Positions 8,584-17,575 of a stretch of DNA of 64,000 bases are shown piece by piece. The stretch comes from CADEFX01 sp963806735 (lineage in GTDB: Bacteria > Pseudomonadota > Alphaproteobacteria > Rhizobiales > Hyphomicrobiaceae): the NCBI GenBank assembly GCA_963806735.1, contig CAWEBE010000023.1, positions 1 to 64,000 on the forward strand, in the 5' to 3' direction. Made by a program: the position numbers and the translations under genes. Below the pieces are notes generated by a model that searched no databases, was not told where the DNA came from, and saw only the letters and a list, made by a program, of their open reading frames with translations. Every line of letters begins with the position of its first letter. Within the stretch, counting starts at the first letter, position 1.

Positions 8584-9723
8584 TCAAAACACGGCGCCGC
8601 GCGCGGCCACCGGCCAGAGCGATTCCACGCGCGCGTCCGGCGTGCCCATGCCGCGCACGCCGACGTACCAGTCGTGCAGGTTGACGGTCGGGTCGCAGTG
8701 GCCGGGGATGAGCAGGAGCTTGTCGCCGAGCTTCGGCCGCTCGTTGCAGGCGGTGAGGTTGAGATTGCCGTGCTCATCGGACGGGCGCTCATAGACGGCG
8801 CCGGCAAGCCCTGAAATCTCAGGCACGCCCTGATCGAAGGAGAAGGTTTTCAAGCCCGCATCGATCACTGCGCGCTCCGGAATGGGCGTGCTCATGACGG
8901 TGGCCAGCACGAACAGCGAATGCTCGAAAGCGTTGTAGCGACTGCCGTCGGGGTTCTTGTTGCGCGCGTAGTCCGCATCCATGAACACGTACGAGCCCGC
9001 CTGCAGCTCGTTGTAGACGCCGCTGGCCGCTTCGATCTCATAGGTGCCGCTGCCGGCGCCGCCGACCACCTCGCACTCCATGCCTGCCCGCTTCAACAGA
9101 TCGACGGTGCGGCGCGTCTTCTCAATGGCATCGGCGATGGCCGCCTTGCGCTCCTCGATGGTGCGCATGTGCTGGGCGCGGCCGTGATAGGCCTGCAGAC
9201 CAGCGAACTGCAGGCTCTTTTCCCTGGCGATGCGCTGCGCCAGCACCACCGCCGGCTCGCCGGGCTCGACGCCGCAGCGGTTGCCGCCGACGTTGATCTC
9301 GACCAACACGCGCAGGCGGACGCCGTTGCGAGTTGCAGCGGCGGCTAGCGCTTCGACAGCCACTTCGTTATCGGCCGCTACCATGACGCGCGCTTGATGC
9401 GCCAGCCCCGCCAGCCGGTCGAGCTTGCGTGTGCCGATCACCTCGTTGGAAACGTACACGTCCGGCACGCCGCCGAGCACCATTGCCTCGGCTTCTGAGA
9501 CCTTCTGGCAGCACATGCCGACCGCGCCCAGCGCCATCTGCTTCAGACCGATGACGGGCGACTTGTGCGTCTTGGCGTGCGGGCGCAGGCGCACGCCGGC
9601 CTTGGCCACCGCGTCCGCCATGCGCTTCAGATTGCGCTCGAAAGCGTCGAGGTCGAGCACTAGCGCGGGCGTGTCGACGTCGGCATACGGCATGCCGGGC
9701 GTGGCGGGCGGTAGCTGGGGCAT
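8584..9723 (-). CDS. D-threonine aldolase / 3-hydroxy-D-aspartate aldolase-like PLP enzyme (DSD1 family)
   Basis: A fold-type III PLP enzyme of 379 residues. DTPALVLDLDAFERNL opens the alanine-racemase-like barrel. RPHAKTHKSP contains the Schiff-base lysine (KTHK), GGAGSGTYE near the middle binds the cofactor phosphate, and PGHCDPTVN near residue 350 carries the His and Cys metal ligands of D-threonine aldolases and D-serine dehydratases. Likely reactions are retro-aldol cleavage of a D-beta-hydroxy amino acid to glycine plus an aldehyde or glyoxylate, or D-serine dehydration. It is followed 30 bases upstream by a haloacid dehalogenase on the same strand. The exact substrate cannot be read from sequence. 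Confidence 0.82.
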   Translation of the reverse strand: MPQLPPATPGMPYADVDTPALVLDLDAFERNLKRMADAVAKAGVRLRPHAKTHKSPVIGLKQMALGAVGMCCQKVSEAEAMVLGGVPDVYVSNEVIGTRKLDRLAGLAHQARVMVAADNEVAVEALAAAATRNGVRLRVLVEINVGGNRCGVEPGEPAVVLAQRIAREKSLQFAGLQAYHGRAQHMRTIEERKAAIADAIEKTRRTVDLLKRAGMECEVVGGAGSGTYEIEAASGVYNELQAGSYVFMDADYARNKNPDGSRYNAFEHSLFVLATVMSTPIPERAVIDAGLKTFSFDQGVPEISGLAGAVYERPSDEHGNLNLTACNERPKLGDKLLLIPGHCDPTVNLHDWYVGVRGMGTPDARVESLWPVAARGAVF

Positions 9724-9753
9724 GGGATTTCCTCGAATTAATGCATGTGAACG

Positions 9754-10479
9754 TCAAGAGACGAGAGCTTCAGCGAGACTTTTGAAATCAGCCACCATGA
9801 GATCGGGCTGATGCGGCGACTGGCCGAATGGCCGCTTGCGGCGCTCGACGAAGGCCGTGCGGAAGCCGTGCGACTTGGCGCCGATGCAGTCGAAGGCGTG
9901 GTTGGCGACGAACAGGCAGCCCGTGCGCTCGATGTGGGGCCATTGCGCCGAGATGATGGCTTCGGCCGTCGCATAAGTCTTGAAGTGCGGCTTGAAGTAG
10001 CCCGCCTCCTGCACCGAGATGATGCGATCGAACGGAAAGCCGATGTGAGGGCGCGCCGCCTCCAGCATGTCGCGGTCGCCATTGGAGAGGATGATGAGCT
10101 TGTAGCGCGTATGCAGGCGCTCGAGCGCGGCGATGACATCGGGGAAAGGTTTGAGCTGCTCGATCTGCGAGACGAGCCACTCGACCTCGGCTTGCGTGTG
10201 CTGGATGCCGCAGCGGTCCATCACCTGGGAGACGGCGCGGTGACCGACCTGGCGGTAGGGCGTATGCCCGCGGTCGAGCAGCGCATCGATCATGCTGTCC
10301 TCGAAGTGCGTGCGCCGCCACCACGTGACGAAGCTCGACGGCTCGCCGCTCCAACCCTTCTTTGTCAGAAACGGGATGGCGGCTGCGGTCAGCCCGGACT
10401 GCATGTCGACGACGGTGCCGTAGAGATCGAAAATCAGTGCCCGCGTCTCCCGCCGCACGACCTCCAACGCGCCCGCCAT
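9754..10479 (-). CDS. haloacid dehalogenase, type II (S-2-haloacid dehalogenase-like)
   Basis: A 241-residue HAD-superfamily protein. The nucleophilic aspartate sits in LIFDLYGTVVD (Asp18), motif II is ILSNGDRD near residue 120, the motif III lysine is in GYFKPHFKTY, and motif IV is ANHAFDCIGAKSHGF. This matches L-2-haloacid dehalogenases (FDxYGT, SNG, K, D-x2-GAK-x2-GF), which hydrolyse 2-halocarboxylates to 2-hydroxy acids. Many members act on other substrates, so dehalogenation is only probable. It lies 30 bases before the PLP aldolase-like gene, suggesting a two-gene operon acting on hydroxy or halo acids. Confidence 0.85.
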   Translation of the reverse strand: MAGALEVVRRETRALIFDLYGTVVDMQSGLTAAAIPFLTKKGWSGEPSSFVTWWRRTHFEDSMIDALLDRGHTPYRQVGHRAVSQVMDRCGIQHTQAEVEWLVSQIEQLKPFPDVIAALERLHTRYKLIILSNGDRDMLEAARPHIGFPFDRIISVQEAGYFKPHFKTYATAEAIISAQWPHIERTGCLFVANHAFDCIGAKSHGFRTAFVERRKRPFGQSPHQPDLMVADFKSLAEALVS

Positions 10480-10555
10480 CGCCTACCTCTCGCCGCAGCT
10501 GCCGATTGCGGCTACTGTTGCCCGTCGTCCGCCGGACAAGCAAGGGGTGTCTGAC

Positions 10556-11239
10556 ATGTCGTTCCGCATCGGCCTGCTGCTGTTTCCTGACATCACCCAG
10601 CTCGACATGACCGGGCCCTACGAGGTGTTCACGAAGCTGCCGGACGCGGAGGTGCACCTCGTGTGGAAGACGCTCGAGCCGGTGGCGGCCAACGGCGGCA
10701 TGAAGATTTCGCCCACGACGACGTTCGCCGCCTGCCCGCAACTCGATCTGGTGTGCGTGCCGGGTGGTCCGGGCATGAACGCGCTGCTGAACGACGAGGA
10801 AACACTGTCGTTTTTGCGCCGGCAGGCCAGGGATGCACGCTACGTGACATCCGTGTGCACGGGTGCCCTGGTTCTCGGCGCCGCGGGGCTTCTGAAAGGC
10901 CGGCGCGCTGCCACGCACTGGATGAGCCGCGACATGCTGCGCGCGTTCGGAGCGACGCCGGTGGCCGAGCGCGTGGTGATCGACGGCAACGTTGTGACCG
11001 GCGGCGGCGTGACGGCGGGCATCGACTTCGCGCTGACGATCGCGGCGGAGGCCTTCGGTGAGGACCTGGCCAAAGCGATCCAGCTCGGCATCGAATATGA
11101 TCCGCAGCCCCCGTTTCGCGCCGGCTCGCCGGAAGGTGCGGGTGCGGCCATCGTGGAAAAGGCGCGCGCCGGGGCCGCGCGGCGGCAGACGGAGCGGGAG
11201 AGTGCCGTGAAGCAGGCGGCGGTGCGGCTGGCGGGTTAA
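10556..11239 (+). CDS. DJ-1/PfpI family protein, isonitrile hydratase-like
   Basis: A 227-residue class I glutamine amidotransferase-like protein. The N-terminus RIGLLLFPDITQLDMTGPYEVF and the nucleophile-elbow cysteine in SVCTGALVLGAAGLL (near residue 101) are those of the InhA/DJ-1 subgroup, which contains isonitrile hydratase. The conserved acidic residue precedes GPYEVF. ATG 10556 with AAGGGG upstream is preferred over GTG 10547. No AraC-type DNA-binding domain is attached, so it is an enzyme rather than a regulator. It is divergent from the haloacid dehalogenase. Substrate unproven. Confidence 0.82.
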   Translation: MSFRIGLLLFPDITQLDMTGPYEVFTKLPDAEVHLVWKTLEPVAANGGMKISPTTTFAACPQLDLVCVPGGPGMNALLNDEETLSFLRRQARDARYVTSVCTGALVLGAAGLLKGRRAATHWMSRDMLRAFGATPVAERVVIDGNVVTGGGVTAGIDFALTIAAEAFGEDLAKAIQLGIEYDPQPPFRAGSPEGAGAAIVEKARAGAARRQTERESAVKQAAVRLAG

Positions 11240-11481
11240 GGGTGTGGAGAAGAAAACTTATCCCCGCGTGCTGCCGTGCGTCGATGATCACCGCGCCGTC
11301 TGCCGGCGACGGGGCGTGAAATCGCGATCCGTCCTTTCACGTGGCAGGCGGCCGGCGCCTGGAAGGTAGAGCTCACGGACGCTCGAGATCCAGGGGGCCG
11401 CGGGACGACCGCTTGCGGTGAAGCGCCAGCAATGGTGCGGAGCCGCAGGCCGTCCAAAGGACTCAAGGTGTTGAGCGTGAT

Positions 11482-11658
11482 GCCTCCAGCGAGGCAGCGC
11501 GCTGCACCAAAGCGCGTCCCCGGACTTCAAATCGCCGAACGCGGGTGCCGCAAGGCAACCCTTGGACCGTGAGGTCCAGAGAGCCGCAAGGTTCTCGGGG
11601 AGACCCGCGCGGGTCTCCTGGGGCGTTCGCGCCCCGCGGTTGCTGCGAGGCACCCGCG
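11482..11658 (+). ncRNA. candidate structured RNA: seven consecutive hairpins with GNRA and UUCG loops
   Basis: Read on the plus strand, near-contiguous stem-loops follow each other: GCCTC/GAGGC (11482-11495, followed by the palindrome GCAGCGCGCTGC); GGGTGCC with loop GCAA (11543-11561, one bulge); TGGACC with loop GTGA (11563-11578); GAGAGCC with loop GCAA (11579-11596, one G-U pair); GGAGACCC with loop GCGC (11599-11618); GGGGCG with loop TTCG (11620-11635); and CGCGGtTGC paired to GCAcCCGCG (11636-11658). Three GNRA loops and one UUCG loop occur on this strand only, which favours an RNA in this direction. It sits in a 677-base gene gap, 260 bases before the amidase gene. No known RNA family was recognised; it could also be a dispersed repeat. 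Confidence 0.5.
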
Positions 11659-11761
11659 TCCCGTCGCATTTGCATGCCTTCGGGTCCCAGCGGACAGCGG
11701 GGAGGATGGCGCTTGGGCTGCGCGATGCAATGTTCATTCACGCCGAGTTTGCGGAAGCGCG

Positions 11762-11820
11762 TCTGGGTCCCGGACCATTTCCGCATGCGCGCCATACGCA
11801 CATGCGGGTCCGGGATGACG
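11762..11820. repeat. REP-like palindromic element (copy 1 of the GGGTCCCGG...CCGGGATGAC family)
   Basis: The element begins CTGGGTCCCGGACC and ends GGTCCGGGATGACG; the arms GTCCCGGACC and GGTCCGGGAT pair, and an inner CCGCATGCG/CGCACATGCGG pairing extends the hairpin. The same outer words recur in inverted orientation at 48047-48223. This is typical of intergenic REP elements in Hyphomicrobiales. The rest of the gene-free stretch 11240-11916 holds the hairpin cluster to the left and no coding sequence that I can support. Confidence 0.6.
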
Positions 11821-11916
11821 GTGGCTGCGAGGATGGGCGTGCCGACAAGACAGGCTTGCACGAGCACTGCATTCGCGTCAGCTTCGACTGGTCTCAATCT
11901 CGTGAGAGCATCAGCC

Positions 11917-12852
11917 ATGGCCGATCATCTTCTGCGCTCCAGCCCCGAGACCGTCCATTGGGGCTATTTCGATGCCTCCATCCCGCCGGTGCTCAGCATC
12001 GCCAGCGGAGATCGCGTGACCGTCGAGACCGTGAGCGGAGCCCCGGAGGTGATGCCGAAGGGGGGCCTCAAGCCGCCACCGGAGCTGGAGGAAATCCATC
12101 GCAAGGTGCCGCGCAAATTGCCGGGTCACCTGCTGACCGGTCCCATCGCCGTCACAGGCGCCAAGCCGGGGCATGTGCTCGAGATCGCTATCGAGGACAT
12201 CAAGCTGCGCCAGAACTGGGGCTACAACGTCATTCGCCCGCTCGCCGGCGCGCTGCCCGACGATTTCCACGAGGTGCGGCTTGTGCACATCCCCTGCGAT
12301 CTGGAGCGCGGGGTCGGCCGGCTGTCGTGGGGGGCCGAGGTGCCGCTCAGGCCGTTCTTTGGTGTCGTCGGCGTGGCGCCGCCGCCGGCCTGGGGCATGA
12401 TCTCATCGCTGCCGCCGCGCAAGCATGGGGGCAATCTCGACAACAAGGAGCTGGTGGCCGGCTCACGCCTGTTCCTGCCGGTGCACGTGGCAGGCGCCAA
12501 TTTGTCGGTCGGTGACGGCCACGGCGCGCAGGGCGACGGGGAAGTGTGCGTGACGGCCATCGAGACGGCGCTCACCGGCACCTTCAAGATCACACTGCGC
12601 GAGGACATGACGCTCGAATGGCCACGCGCGGAGACCGATACGCACGTGATCACCATGGCGTTCGATCCCGACCTCGACAGCGCCGCGCGTTGTGCCCTGC
12701 GCCAGATGATTGCGCTGCTTGGCGAGCGGAAAGGCCTGTCGCGCGAGGACGCCTACATGCTGTGCAGCCTCGCCGCCGACCTGCGCATCACGCAGCTCGT
12801 CAACCAGAACAACGGCGTGCACGTCATGCTGGAGCAGCGTTATTTCAAGTGA
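11917..12852 (+). CDS. acetamidase/formamidase family protein
   Basis: A 311-residue member of the FmdA/AmdA family, which hydrolyses short amides such as formamide and acetamide to ammonia and the acid. Visible landmarks are the N-terminal WGYFDASIPPVLSIASGD, the HLLTGPIAVTGAKPGH block, NLDNKELVAGSRLFLPVHV and the highly conserved SVGDGHGAQGDGEV, where family members bind metal and build the active site. The open frame runs back to 11545, but that part covers a hairpin cluster and a REP element. ATG 11917 (MADHLLRSS) starts the real homology. It ends 6 bases before the convergent TPR gene. Activity is likely; the amide is unknown. Confidence 0.88.
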   Translation: MADHLLRSSPETVHWGYFDASIPPVLSIASGDRVTVETVSGAPEVMPKGGLKPPPELEEIHRKVPRKLPGHLLTGPIAVTGAKPGHVLEIAIEDIKLRQNWGYNVIRPLAGALPDDFHEVRLVHIPCDLERGVGRLSWGAEVPLRPFFGVVGVAPPPAWGMISSLPPRKHGGNLDNKELVAGSRLFLPVHVAGANLSVGDGHGAQGDGEVCVTAIETALTGTFKITLREDMTLEWPRAETDTHVITMAFDPDLDSAARCALRQMIALLGERKGLSREDAYMLCSLAADLRITQLVNQNNGVHVMLEQRYFK

Positions 12853-12858
12853 CACTGC

Positions 12859-14214
12859 TCAGTTTGCCATGCCGCGCGCGGCGTCCGCGTAGCCGATGCG
12901 GCTCTCGGGAGCCACGGGATGGCGGGCACGCACGCGCGACAGCATGAGATTCACGTCATCGGCCGACTTGGCACGCACTGCGCAATCCAGAAACACCTGC
13001 TCCAGCACGTCTTGCTGCGCGTGGCTGCCGCCGAGCCGGAACATGCCGTCGAGCGCGGGGCGCATCAGCGTGCACGCCTTTGAGAAATCGCCACGTGCGC
13101 GAGCAACCACGGCTTCCGAGATCGGCAGCGCGTAGTCGCGCACCAGCGGCGCCAGCGTGCCTTTGCCGTCGGCGGCAAACGTGCGCATGCCTTCGAGCAT
13201 GCGGCCAGCCGCCTCGAAGCGGCGCGTCGCCGCCAGCGCTAGCATCCAGTGCGGCAACGTGAAGGCCGAGCGGCAGTCGCCGATGCGCGTTTCGGCCTTG
13301 TCGGCGATCTCGCCCCAGCGGTCGCCGACATCGACACCCTGGCGCTCCAGGCGGAACAGCATGGAGGCCGCGTTCTGCATGTCGATATAGAGATCCGGCT
13401 GGGCCGAAGTCAGCGGCGAGGCGAGATTGCGGAAGCGCCGATCGTAGAGTGCCAGAACCTCGTCGAACTCGCGGCGCTCGTAATGATAGAGTCCGCGATG
13501 CCACCACAGGTGGTGCATGAGATTGTTGGCGCCGTCCCAATGGGGCTCGAGGCCGGCCAACCATTGAATGCCTTCGTCGTGCCGGCCGCGCATCTCCAAA
13601 ACGTGGGCCACGGCATGCGCAGCCCACAGGTCGCCCTTGTCGATGGCGATAGCCTCGCGGCCGGCAGGCTCGGCGATGTCGTAGTTGCCGAGCTCCTCGT
13701 GCGCGAAGCACTTGCAGGCGAGCAGCGCGCCCCAGCCGGGCAGCTCCGGCGCCCAGCGTGGCATCGCGTCTTCGACCTCACGCGCCATGGTTTCGGGCCG
13801 CCCGAGCCAGAAGGCGTTGAAGTGGTGCAGGCGGAAGGCGAGCACGTCGGTGGGGTGGGCGTCGAGGATCTCCTCCCAGGTCTTGAGTGTGCGATCGAGA
13901 TCGCCGGCGATCCAGTGCGAGAGCGCCACCGCATGCGCTTGCTCGCGCTGCGTTGCCGTCGCCAGCAGGCCATTGGCGGTGCTCAGAGCGTCCTGAGCCA
14001 TGGGCACGTTGGCCTGCTTGAAAGACAGCATGGCGAAATAGCCTTTGAGGATATGCGCGAACGCAAACCCCGGATCGGCTGCCAGCGTGCGCGTCATGTG
14101 CGCGGCCGTGTCGGCGCGATACTTGAGATAACCGAGCACGGTGGTGTTGAAGGCGGATGCCGCCTCGGCGCTGGCGCACGTCAGAGGCAGGCCGTGCAGA
14201 TCGACGTGAGGCAT
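12859..14214 (-). CDS. TTC38-like tetratricopeptide repeat protein
   Basis: A 451-residue soluble helical-repeat protein resembling tetratricopeptide repeat protein 38. Characteristic blocks are DVLAFRLHHFNAFWLGRPE, WAAHAVAHVLEMRGRHDEG, MHHLWWHRGLYHYERREFD and YDRRF. The paired His/Trp-rich helices (AHAVAHV, HHLWWH) are typical of this family, whose biochemical role is not established. No signal peptide or membrane span is present. ATG 14214 with GAGGGA upstream is chosen over a longer start at 14247. It converges on the amidase gene with only 6 bases between, so they share an end rather than an operon. Confidence 0.8.
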   Translation of the reverse strand: MPHVDLHGLPLTCASAEAASAFNTTVLGYLKYRADTAAHMTRTLAADPGFAFAHILKGYFAMLSFKQANVPMAQDALSTANGLLATATQREQAHAVALSHWIAGDLDRTLKTWEEILDAHPTDVLAFRLHHFNAFWLGRPETMAREVEDAMPRWAPELPGWGALLACKCFAHEELGNYDIAEPAGREAIAIDKGDLWAAHAVAHVLEMRGRHDEGIQWLAGLEPHWDGANNLMHHLWWHRGLYHYERREFDEVLALYDRRFRNLASPLTSAQPDLYIDMQNAASMLFRLERQGVDVGDRWGEIADKAETRIGDCRSAFTLPHWMLALAATRRFEAAGRMLEGMRTFAADGKGTLAPLVRDYALPISEAVVARARGDFSKACTLMRPALDGMFRLGGSHAQQDVLEQVFLDCAVRAKSADDVNLMLSRVRARHPVAPESRIGYADAARGMAN

Positions 14215-14310
14215 GCGATCCCTCGTCTCGATGGGAGCGACGACCACACTTTCCTATCCCATCCCGGTCGGCGGCGAAATAATTCTGTGCGAGCCGGCCA
14301 CCTTGGCGCG

Positions 14311-16263
14311 TCAAATGTCGCGCAGGCTGCCGTCCTCGCGGCTCAAAGTCAGATGCGGGCTGTAGAAGGGATCGGACAATACGCCTGGCCCCCATTTCGA
14401 GAGAAAATATGCAGTCTCGCGATTGAGCCGCTCGGCCTGCGCCGGTGTCACATCCAGCCCGCGCGAGGCCGACTCGTGATGCACGAGGCGCCCATGCGGC
14501 GCCATCAGGTTGGCGTAGCCCTGGGCGCGCACGCGCAGGCAGAAATCGACATCGTTCAGAGTGATGGGCAGCTCCACGTCGAAGCCGCCGACCGCGTCGA
14601 ACACCTTGCGCCTGACTGCCAGACACGCGGCTGTCACCGCACTCACCTCGTGCACGGCTGCGAGGCGGGCAGCCGCTGCCGGCGCGTCCGGAGCCAGATG
14701 CCGGAAGGCATGTCCGGCGACGCCGAACGTCCCCAAGATCACGCCAGCGTGCTGAATGCGCCCGGACGGATATAGCAGCAGCGCGCCGACGCATCCGGCG
14801 GATGCCTCGGCGGCGACCTCGATGAGAGGACCGAGCCAGCCAGATGCTTCGGCGTCCACGTCGTCGTTGAGAAGCAGCAGAACCTCGCCGCGGCTTGTGG
14901 CAGCTCCACGGTTGATGAGGGCCGAAAAATTGAAGGAGCTCGGATCGGAGATCGCGCGTACGCGCGGATCGGCGCGCAGCTCGTCCAGCAGCGCCAACTG
15001 CGAGCGATCCTTCGAGCCATTGTCGACAACGATCAGCTCGAGGTCGGACAGCGGCTCATCGAGCACGGAGCGGACAGCCTCCCGCAAGAGGCGAGGATTG
15101 TCCCGCGACGGCATGATGACGGATACGGATGGGCACCAGGCGGGCATCACGTAAGCTCGCGGCATTGCTGGCGCCAGCAGTCGTGGATCAGAATCGCCCG
15201 TCTCATGGCGAAATATACGCGGCACATGCCGTATCGCATCCGGTCCGCGTTCGACACCAGCCAGCGCGTCGAGCAGCCCAGAGCTTGTAGCCATCGTGGC
15301 GTCCGTGCATGCGGACAGCTCCTGCAGAGCCGGTCCAACCCGGAACGCAACCGCTGAGCGTACATAGTCCGACTCGCGCTGCCAGCGCGGGCTCCAGCTT
15401 GGCTTGAAATGGGGCTCAATGCGCCGCCCGGTCTCGTCCATGCGATCAGAGTCGCCGCAGACGGCAACGCAATCCGAATGTCGCAACATCTCGATGGCAA
15501 CCATAGCCGGCACCAGCGCGCTCCATCGACCCGGCCTATCGAGAATGGCGAAGGCAAACGCGCCGGTGCTCTTCGCCGCATTCAGAATGACGCTCAATGA
15601 GGGGGTACCGGCCTCGACGGCAAGCCACTCGACTTCGACATCGCCGTGGGCCTCACTTGAAGTCGGCAGGGTCGTGTCGTCGCGAGGGCCTGCGGCGACG
15701 ATCAGCAGCTTGAGCGGCCGACCTGCGCCGAGCCGGCGAGCCTCACCTGCAATCCGGAGGCGCTCCTCCCTTCCCTCGAACGCGAGCTGCCAGGCCTCGT
15801 AGACTGCCTGCGGGTCGGGGCGGGTAGGCGCAGCGAACGCCAGCCCGCTCCGCCTTGCGAGCACCTGCCGCACTTTCAGCACCAGAGTTCGGGGCAAGGC
15901 CAACTGGCGCAGGACGTCGCGGCGCCCGGCCAGCAGCTTGCGCAAGCCGAGCGGCTCCAGCTCGACCGAGACGATGACGCCTGGATCCAGATGCGGCTCG
16001 ACCTCCAGGTCCAGGCGCACCACCGGCCGCGGCACGCTGAAGGACTTTGCATAGTCGCAGTCACCGATCCGATCCAAAAAAACAATCATCGGCGCCGCGC
16101 GGCCGTCGAGAATGAGGCGCAGCGTGGCATAGGCGGGCTTCCCGGTTCTCAGTCGAAACCGATAAAGTCCAGCGGACAGGAACGGAACCTCCAGCACCGC
16201 CACGAGACGCGGGCGCCAGAAGTCGCTGGCATCGGTTCTGACGCTCGCGAGTTGCAGCAACAT
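14311..16263 (-). CDS. large GT2 family glycosyltransferase with N-terminal extension
   Basis: A protein of about 650 residues. The C-terminal ~300 residues form a GT-A glycosyltransferase family 2 domain: SVIMPSRDNPRLLREAVRSV binds the nucleotide, ELIVVDNGSKD follows, the DxD-type metal motif is LLLNDDVDAE, and ITLNDVDFCLRV is the acceptor-side ED motif. This architecture is typical of rhamnosyl- and other O-antigen or cell-wall glycan transferases. The first ~350 residues are a less conserved scaffold that begins with a beta-rich segment. The start is uncertain: the frame is open to 16389, but ATG 16263 avoids overlap with the divergent GT4 gene. It pairs divergently with that gene, suggesting one glycan assembly locus. 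Confidence 0.82.
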   Translation of the reverse strand: MLLQLASVRTDASDFWRPRLVAVLEVPFLSAGLYRFRLRTGKPAYATLRLILDGRAAPMIVFLDRIGDCDYAKSFSVPRPVVRLDLEVEPHLDPGVIVSVELEPLGLRKLLAGRRDVLRQLALPRTLVLKVRQVLARRSGLAFAAPTRPDPQAVYEAWQLAFEGREERLRIAGEARRLGAGRPLKLLIVAAGPRDDTTLPTSSEAHGDVEVEWLAVEAGTPSLSVILNAAKSTGAFAFAILDRPGRWSALVPAMVAIEMLRHSDCVAVCGDSDRMDETGRRIEPHFKPSWSPRWQRESDYVRSAVAFRVGPALQELSACTDATMATSSGLLDALAGVERGPDAIRHVPRIFRHETGDSDPRLLAPAMPRAYVMPAWCPSVSVIMPSRDNPRLLREAVRSVLDEPLSDLELIVVDNGSKDRSQLALLDELRADPRVRAISDPSSFNFSALINRGAATSRGEVLLLLNDDVDAEASGWLGPLIEVAAEASAGCVGALLLYPSGRIQHAGVILGTFGVAGHAFRHLAPDAPAAAARLAAVHEVSAVTAACLAVRRKVFDAVGGFDVELPITLNDVDFCLRVRAQGYANLMAPHGRLVHHESASRGLDVTPAQAERLNRETAYFLSKWGPGVLSDPFYSPHLTLSREDGSLRDI

Positions 16264-16345
16264 GGCGGGGAGTGGAGGTCGCCTGGATCCAAGCCCGCAC
16301 CATGCAGGCTTCCGTCTCGCACGATAATCCGATAGGTGCCGCGGA

Positions 16346-17575
16346 ATGTCATGGCAGAGAAGCGCGGCCTCGGTTGTCCACCGCCACATCTGGCAGAGGC
16401 TTCCGCACGGGCTGCGGCGCCAAGCGCTGCTGCATGCGTCGTCACGGCTGGCGCCGAGGCCGGATCCACACGCGAGGACGGTGCAGCCGGTGTTTGTTGC
16501 CGGCTACTTCCGCACGGCTTCCGGGTTAGGTGAGTCGGCGCGGCTGTGCGCTGAGGCCTGCCATGCCCTTGGATACGATACGCGCACCGTCGACATCTCG
16601 GCTGAGCACATGCAGCCGACCGACCTGCCGCATGATGCAGTTGCCGATGCTCGCAGCCACCTCGGGCCTGGGACGGTCATCCTGCACGTCAATGCGCCTC
16701 TTGTCCCGCTGGCGCTGCTGCAGCTCGGGCGGGCATTCGTCCGGAGCAAGCACATCATCGGCACTTGGGCCTGGGAGCTCGAACGTGTGCCGCCCGACTG
16801 GCGGCGTGGCCTTCCGTTCGTGCACCAGGCCTGGGCGCCGTCGCGGTTCACGGCCGAGGCAGTCCGGCAGAAGGCCTCAGCGCTGGCGATCCGGGTCGTT
16901 CCCCATCCGCTCGCGGTGCGTGCCCGTCCAGTGGCGGCCGGCAGCCGAGATCGTTTCCGCGTGCTCATGATCTTCAACGCGGCGTCGAGCTTCGCGCGAA
17001 AGAACCCCTGCGCCGGTATCGCCGCGTTCCGCAGGGCCTTTGGTGCCGACGCTAACGCGGAGCTAGTCGTCAAGTCGTCGAACCTCGATGTCTATCCCGG
17101 GGCTCGCGCCGCGCTCAAGACCGCGATCGGTGGACAATCCAATATCCGCCACATCGATCACGTGCTGCCACCGCACGAGATCGAGGCCCTTTATGAGTTT
17201 GCCGGTGCCGTGCTCTCGCTGCACCGGTCAGAGGGGTTCGGGCTCGTGCTCGCGGAGGCCATGCTGCGCGGGCTGCCGGTGGTGGCAACCAACTGGTCCG
17301 GCAACGTGGACTTTCTCGATGCGGACAACGGCTGCCCGGTCCGCTACGGGCTCGTGCCCGCACGTGATCCGCGGGGAGTCTACGATTTTCCCGATCTGCG
17401 TTGGGCCGAGCCGGACATCGATCACGCCGCGGAATATCTGCGGCGGCTCAGCAGCGATCCCGACTGGCGCACACGCATCGGCCGACGCGCCGCAGAGGAT
17501 GCAGCACGAATATTCTCGCTGGAAGCCTACGGCGCGGTCATGAATGAGCTTGTCGGCCGACCGTCGCCGCACTGA
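16346..17575 (+). CDS. GT4 family glycosyltransferase
   Basis: A 409-residue GT-B fold transferase of family 4. The donor-binding C-terminal half shows VLSLHRSEGFGLVLAEAMLRGLPVVATNWSGN, containing the E-x7-E motif that binds the nucleotide sugar. The N-terminal half begins PVFVAGYFRTASGLGESAR after a basic ~45-residue leader and includes GTWAWELERVPPDW. Such enzymes add single sugars during surface polysaccharide synthesis. The start at ATG 16346 is open to question; a start nearer VQPVFVAGYF would drop the leader. The divergent GT2 gene lies 82 bases away. The 3' end overlaps the tail of the next gene, on the opposite strand, by 38 bases. Confidence 0.85.
   Translation: MSWQRSAASVVHRHIWQRLPHGLRRQALLHASSRLAPRPDPHARTVQPVFVAGYFRTASGLGESARLCAEACHALGYDTRTVDISAEHMQPTDLPHDAVADARSHLGPGTVILHVNAPLVPLALLQLGRAFVRSKHIIGTWAWELERVPPDWRRGLPFVHQAWAPSRFTAEAVRQKASALAIRVVPHPLAVRARPVAAGSRDRFRVLMIFNAASSFARKNPCAGIAAFRRAFGADANAELVVKSSNLDVYPGARAALKTAIGGQSNIRHIDHVLPPHEIEALYEFAGAVLSLHRSEGFGLVLAEAMLRGLPVVATNWSGNVDFLDADNGCPVRYGLVPARDPRGVYDFPDLRWAEPDIDHAAEYLRRLSSDPDWRTRIGRRAAEDAARIFSLEAYGAVMNELVGRPSPH

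Noticed and set aside
11545..11916. Long N-terminal extension of the amidase gene
   Set aside because: It translates the hairpin cluster and a REP element. Family homology starts at ATG 11917.
11463..11918. 151-codon open frame on the minus strand over the hairpin cluster
   Set aside because: No ribosome site or domain, and its sequence is dictated by palindromes. I keep it as a repeat or RNA rather than a gene, though homologous predicted proteins may exist in databases for the same reason.
13249..14775. 508-codon open frame on the plus strand
   Set aside because: Antisense to the TPR protein and the GT2 C-terminus, which carry family motifs; the translated sequence shows none.
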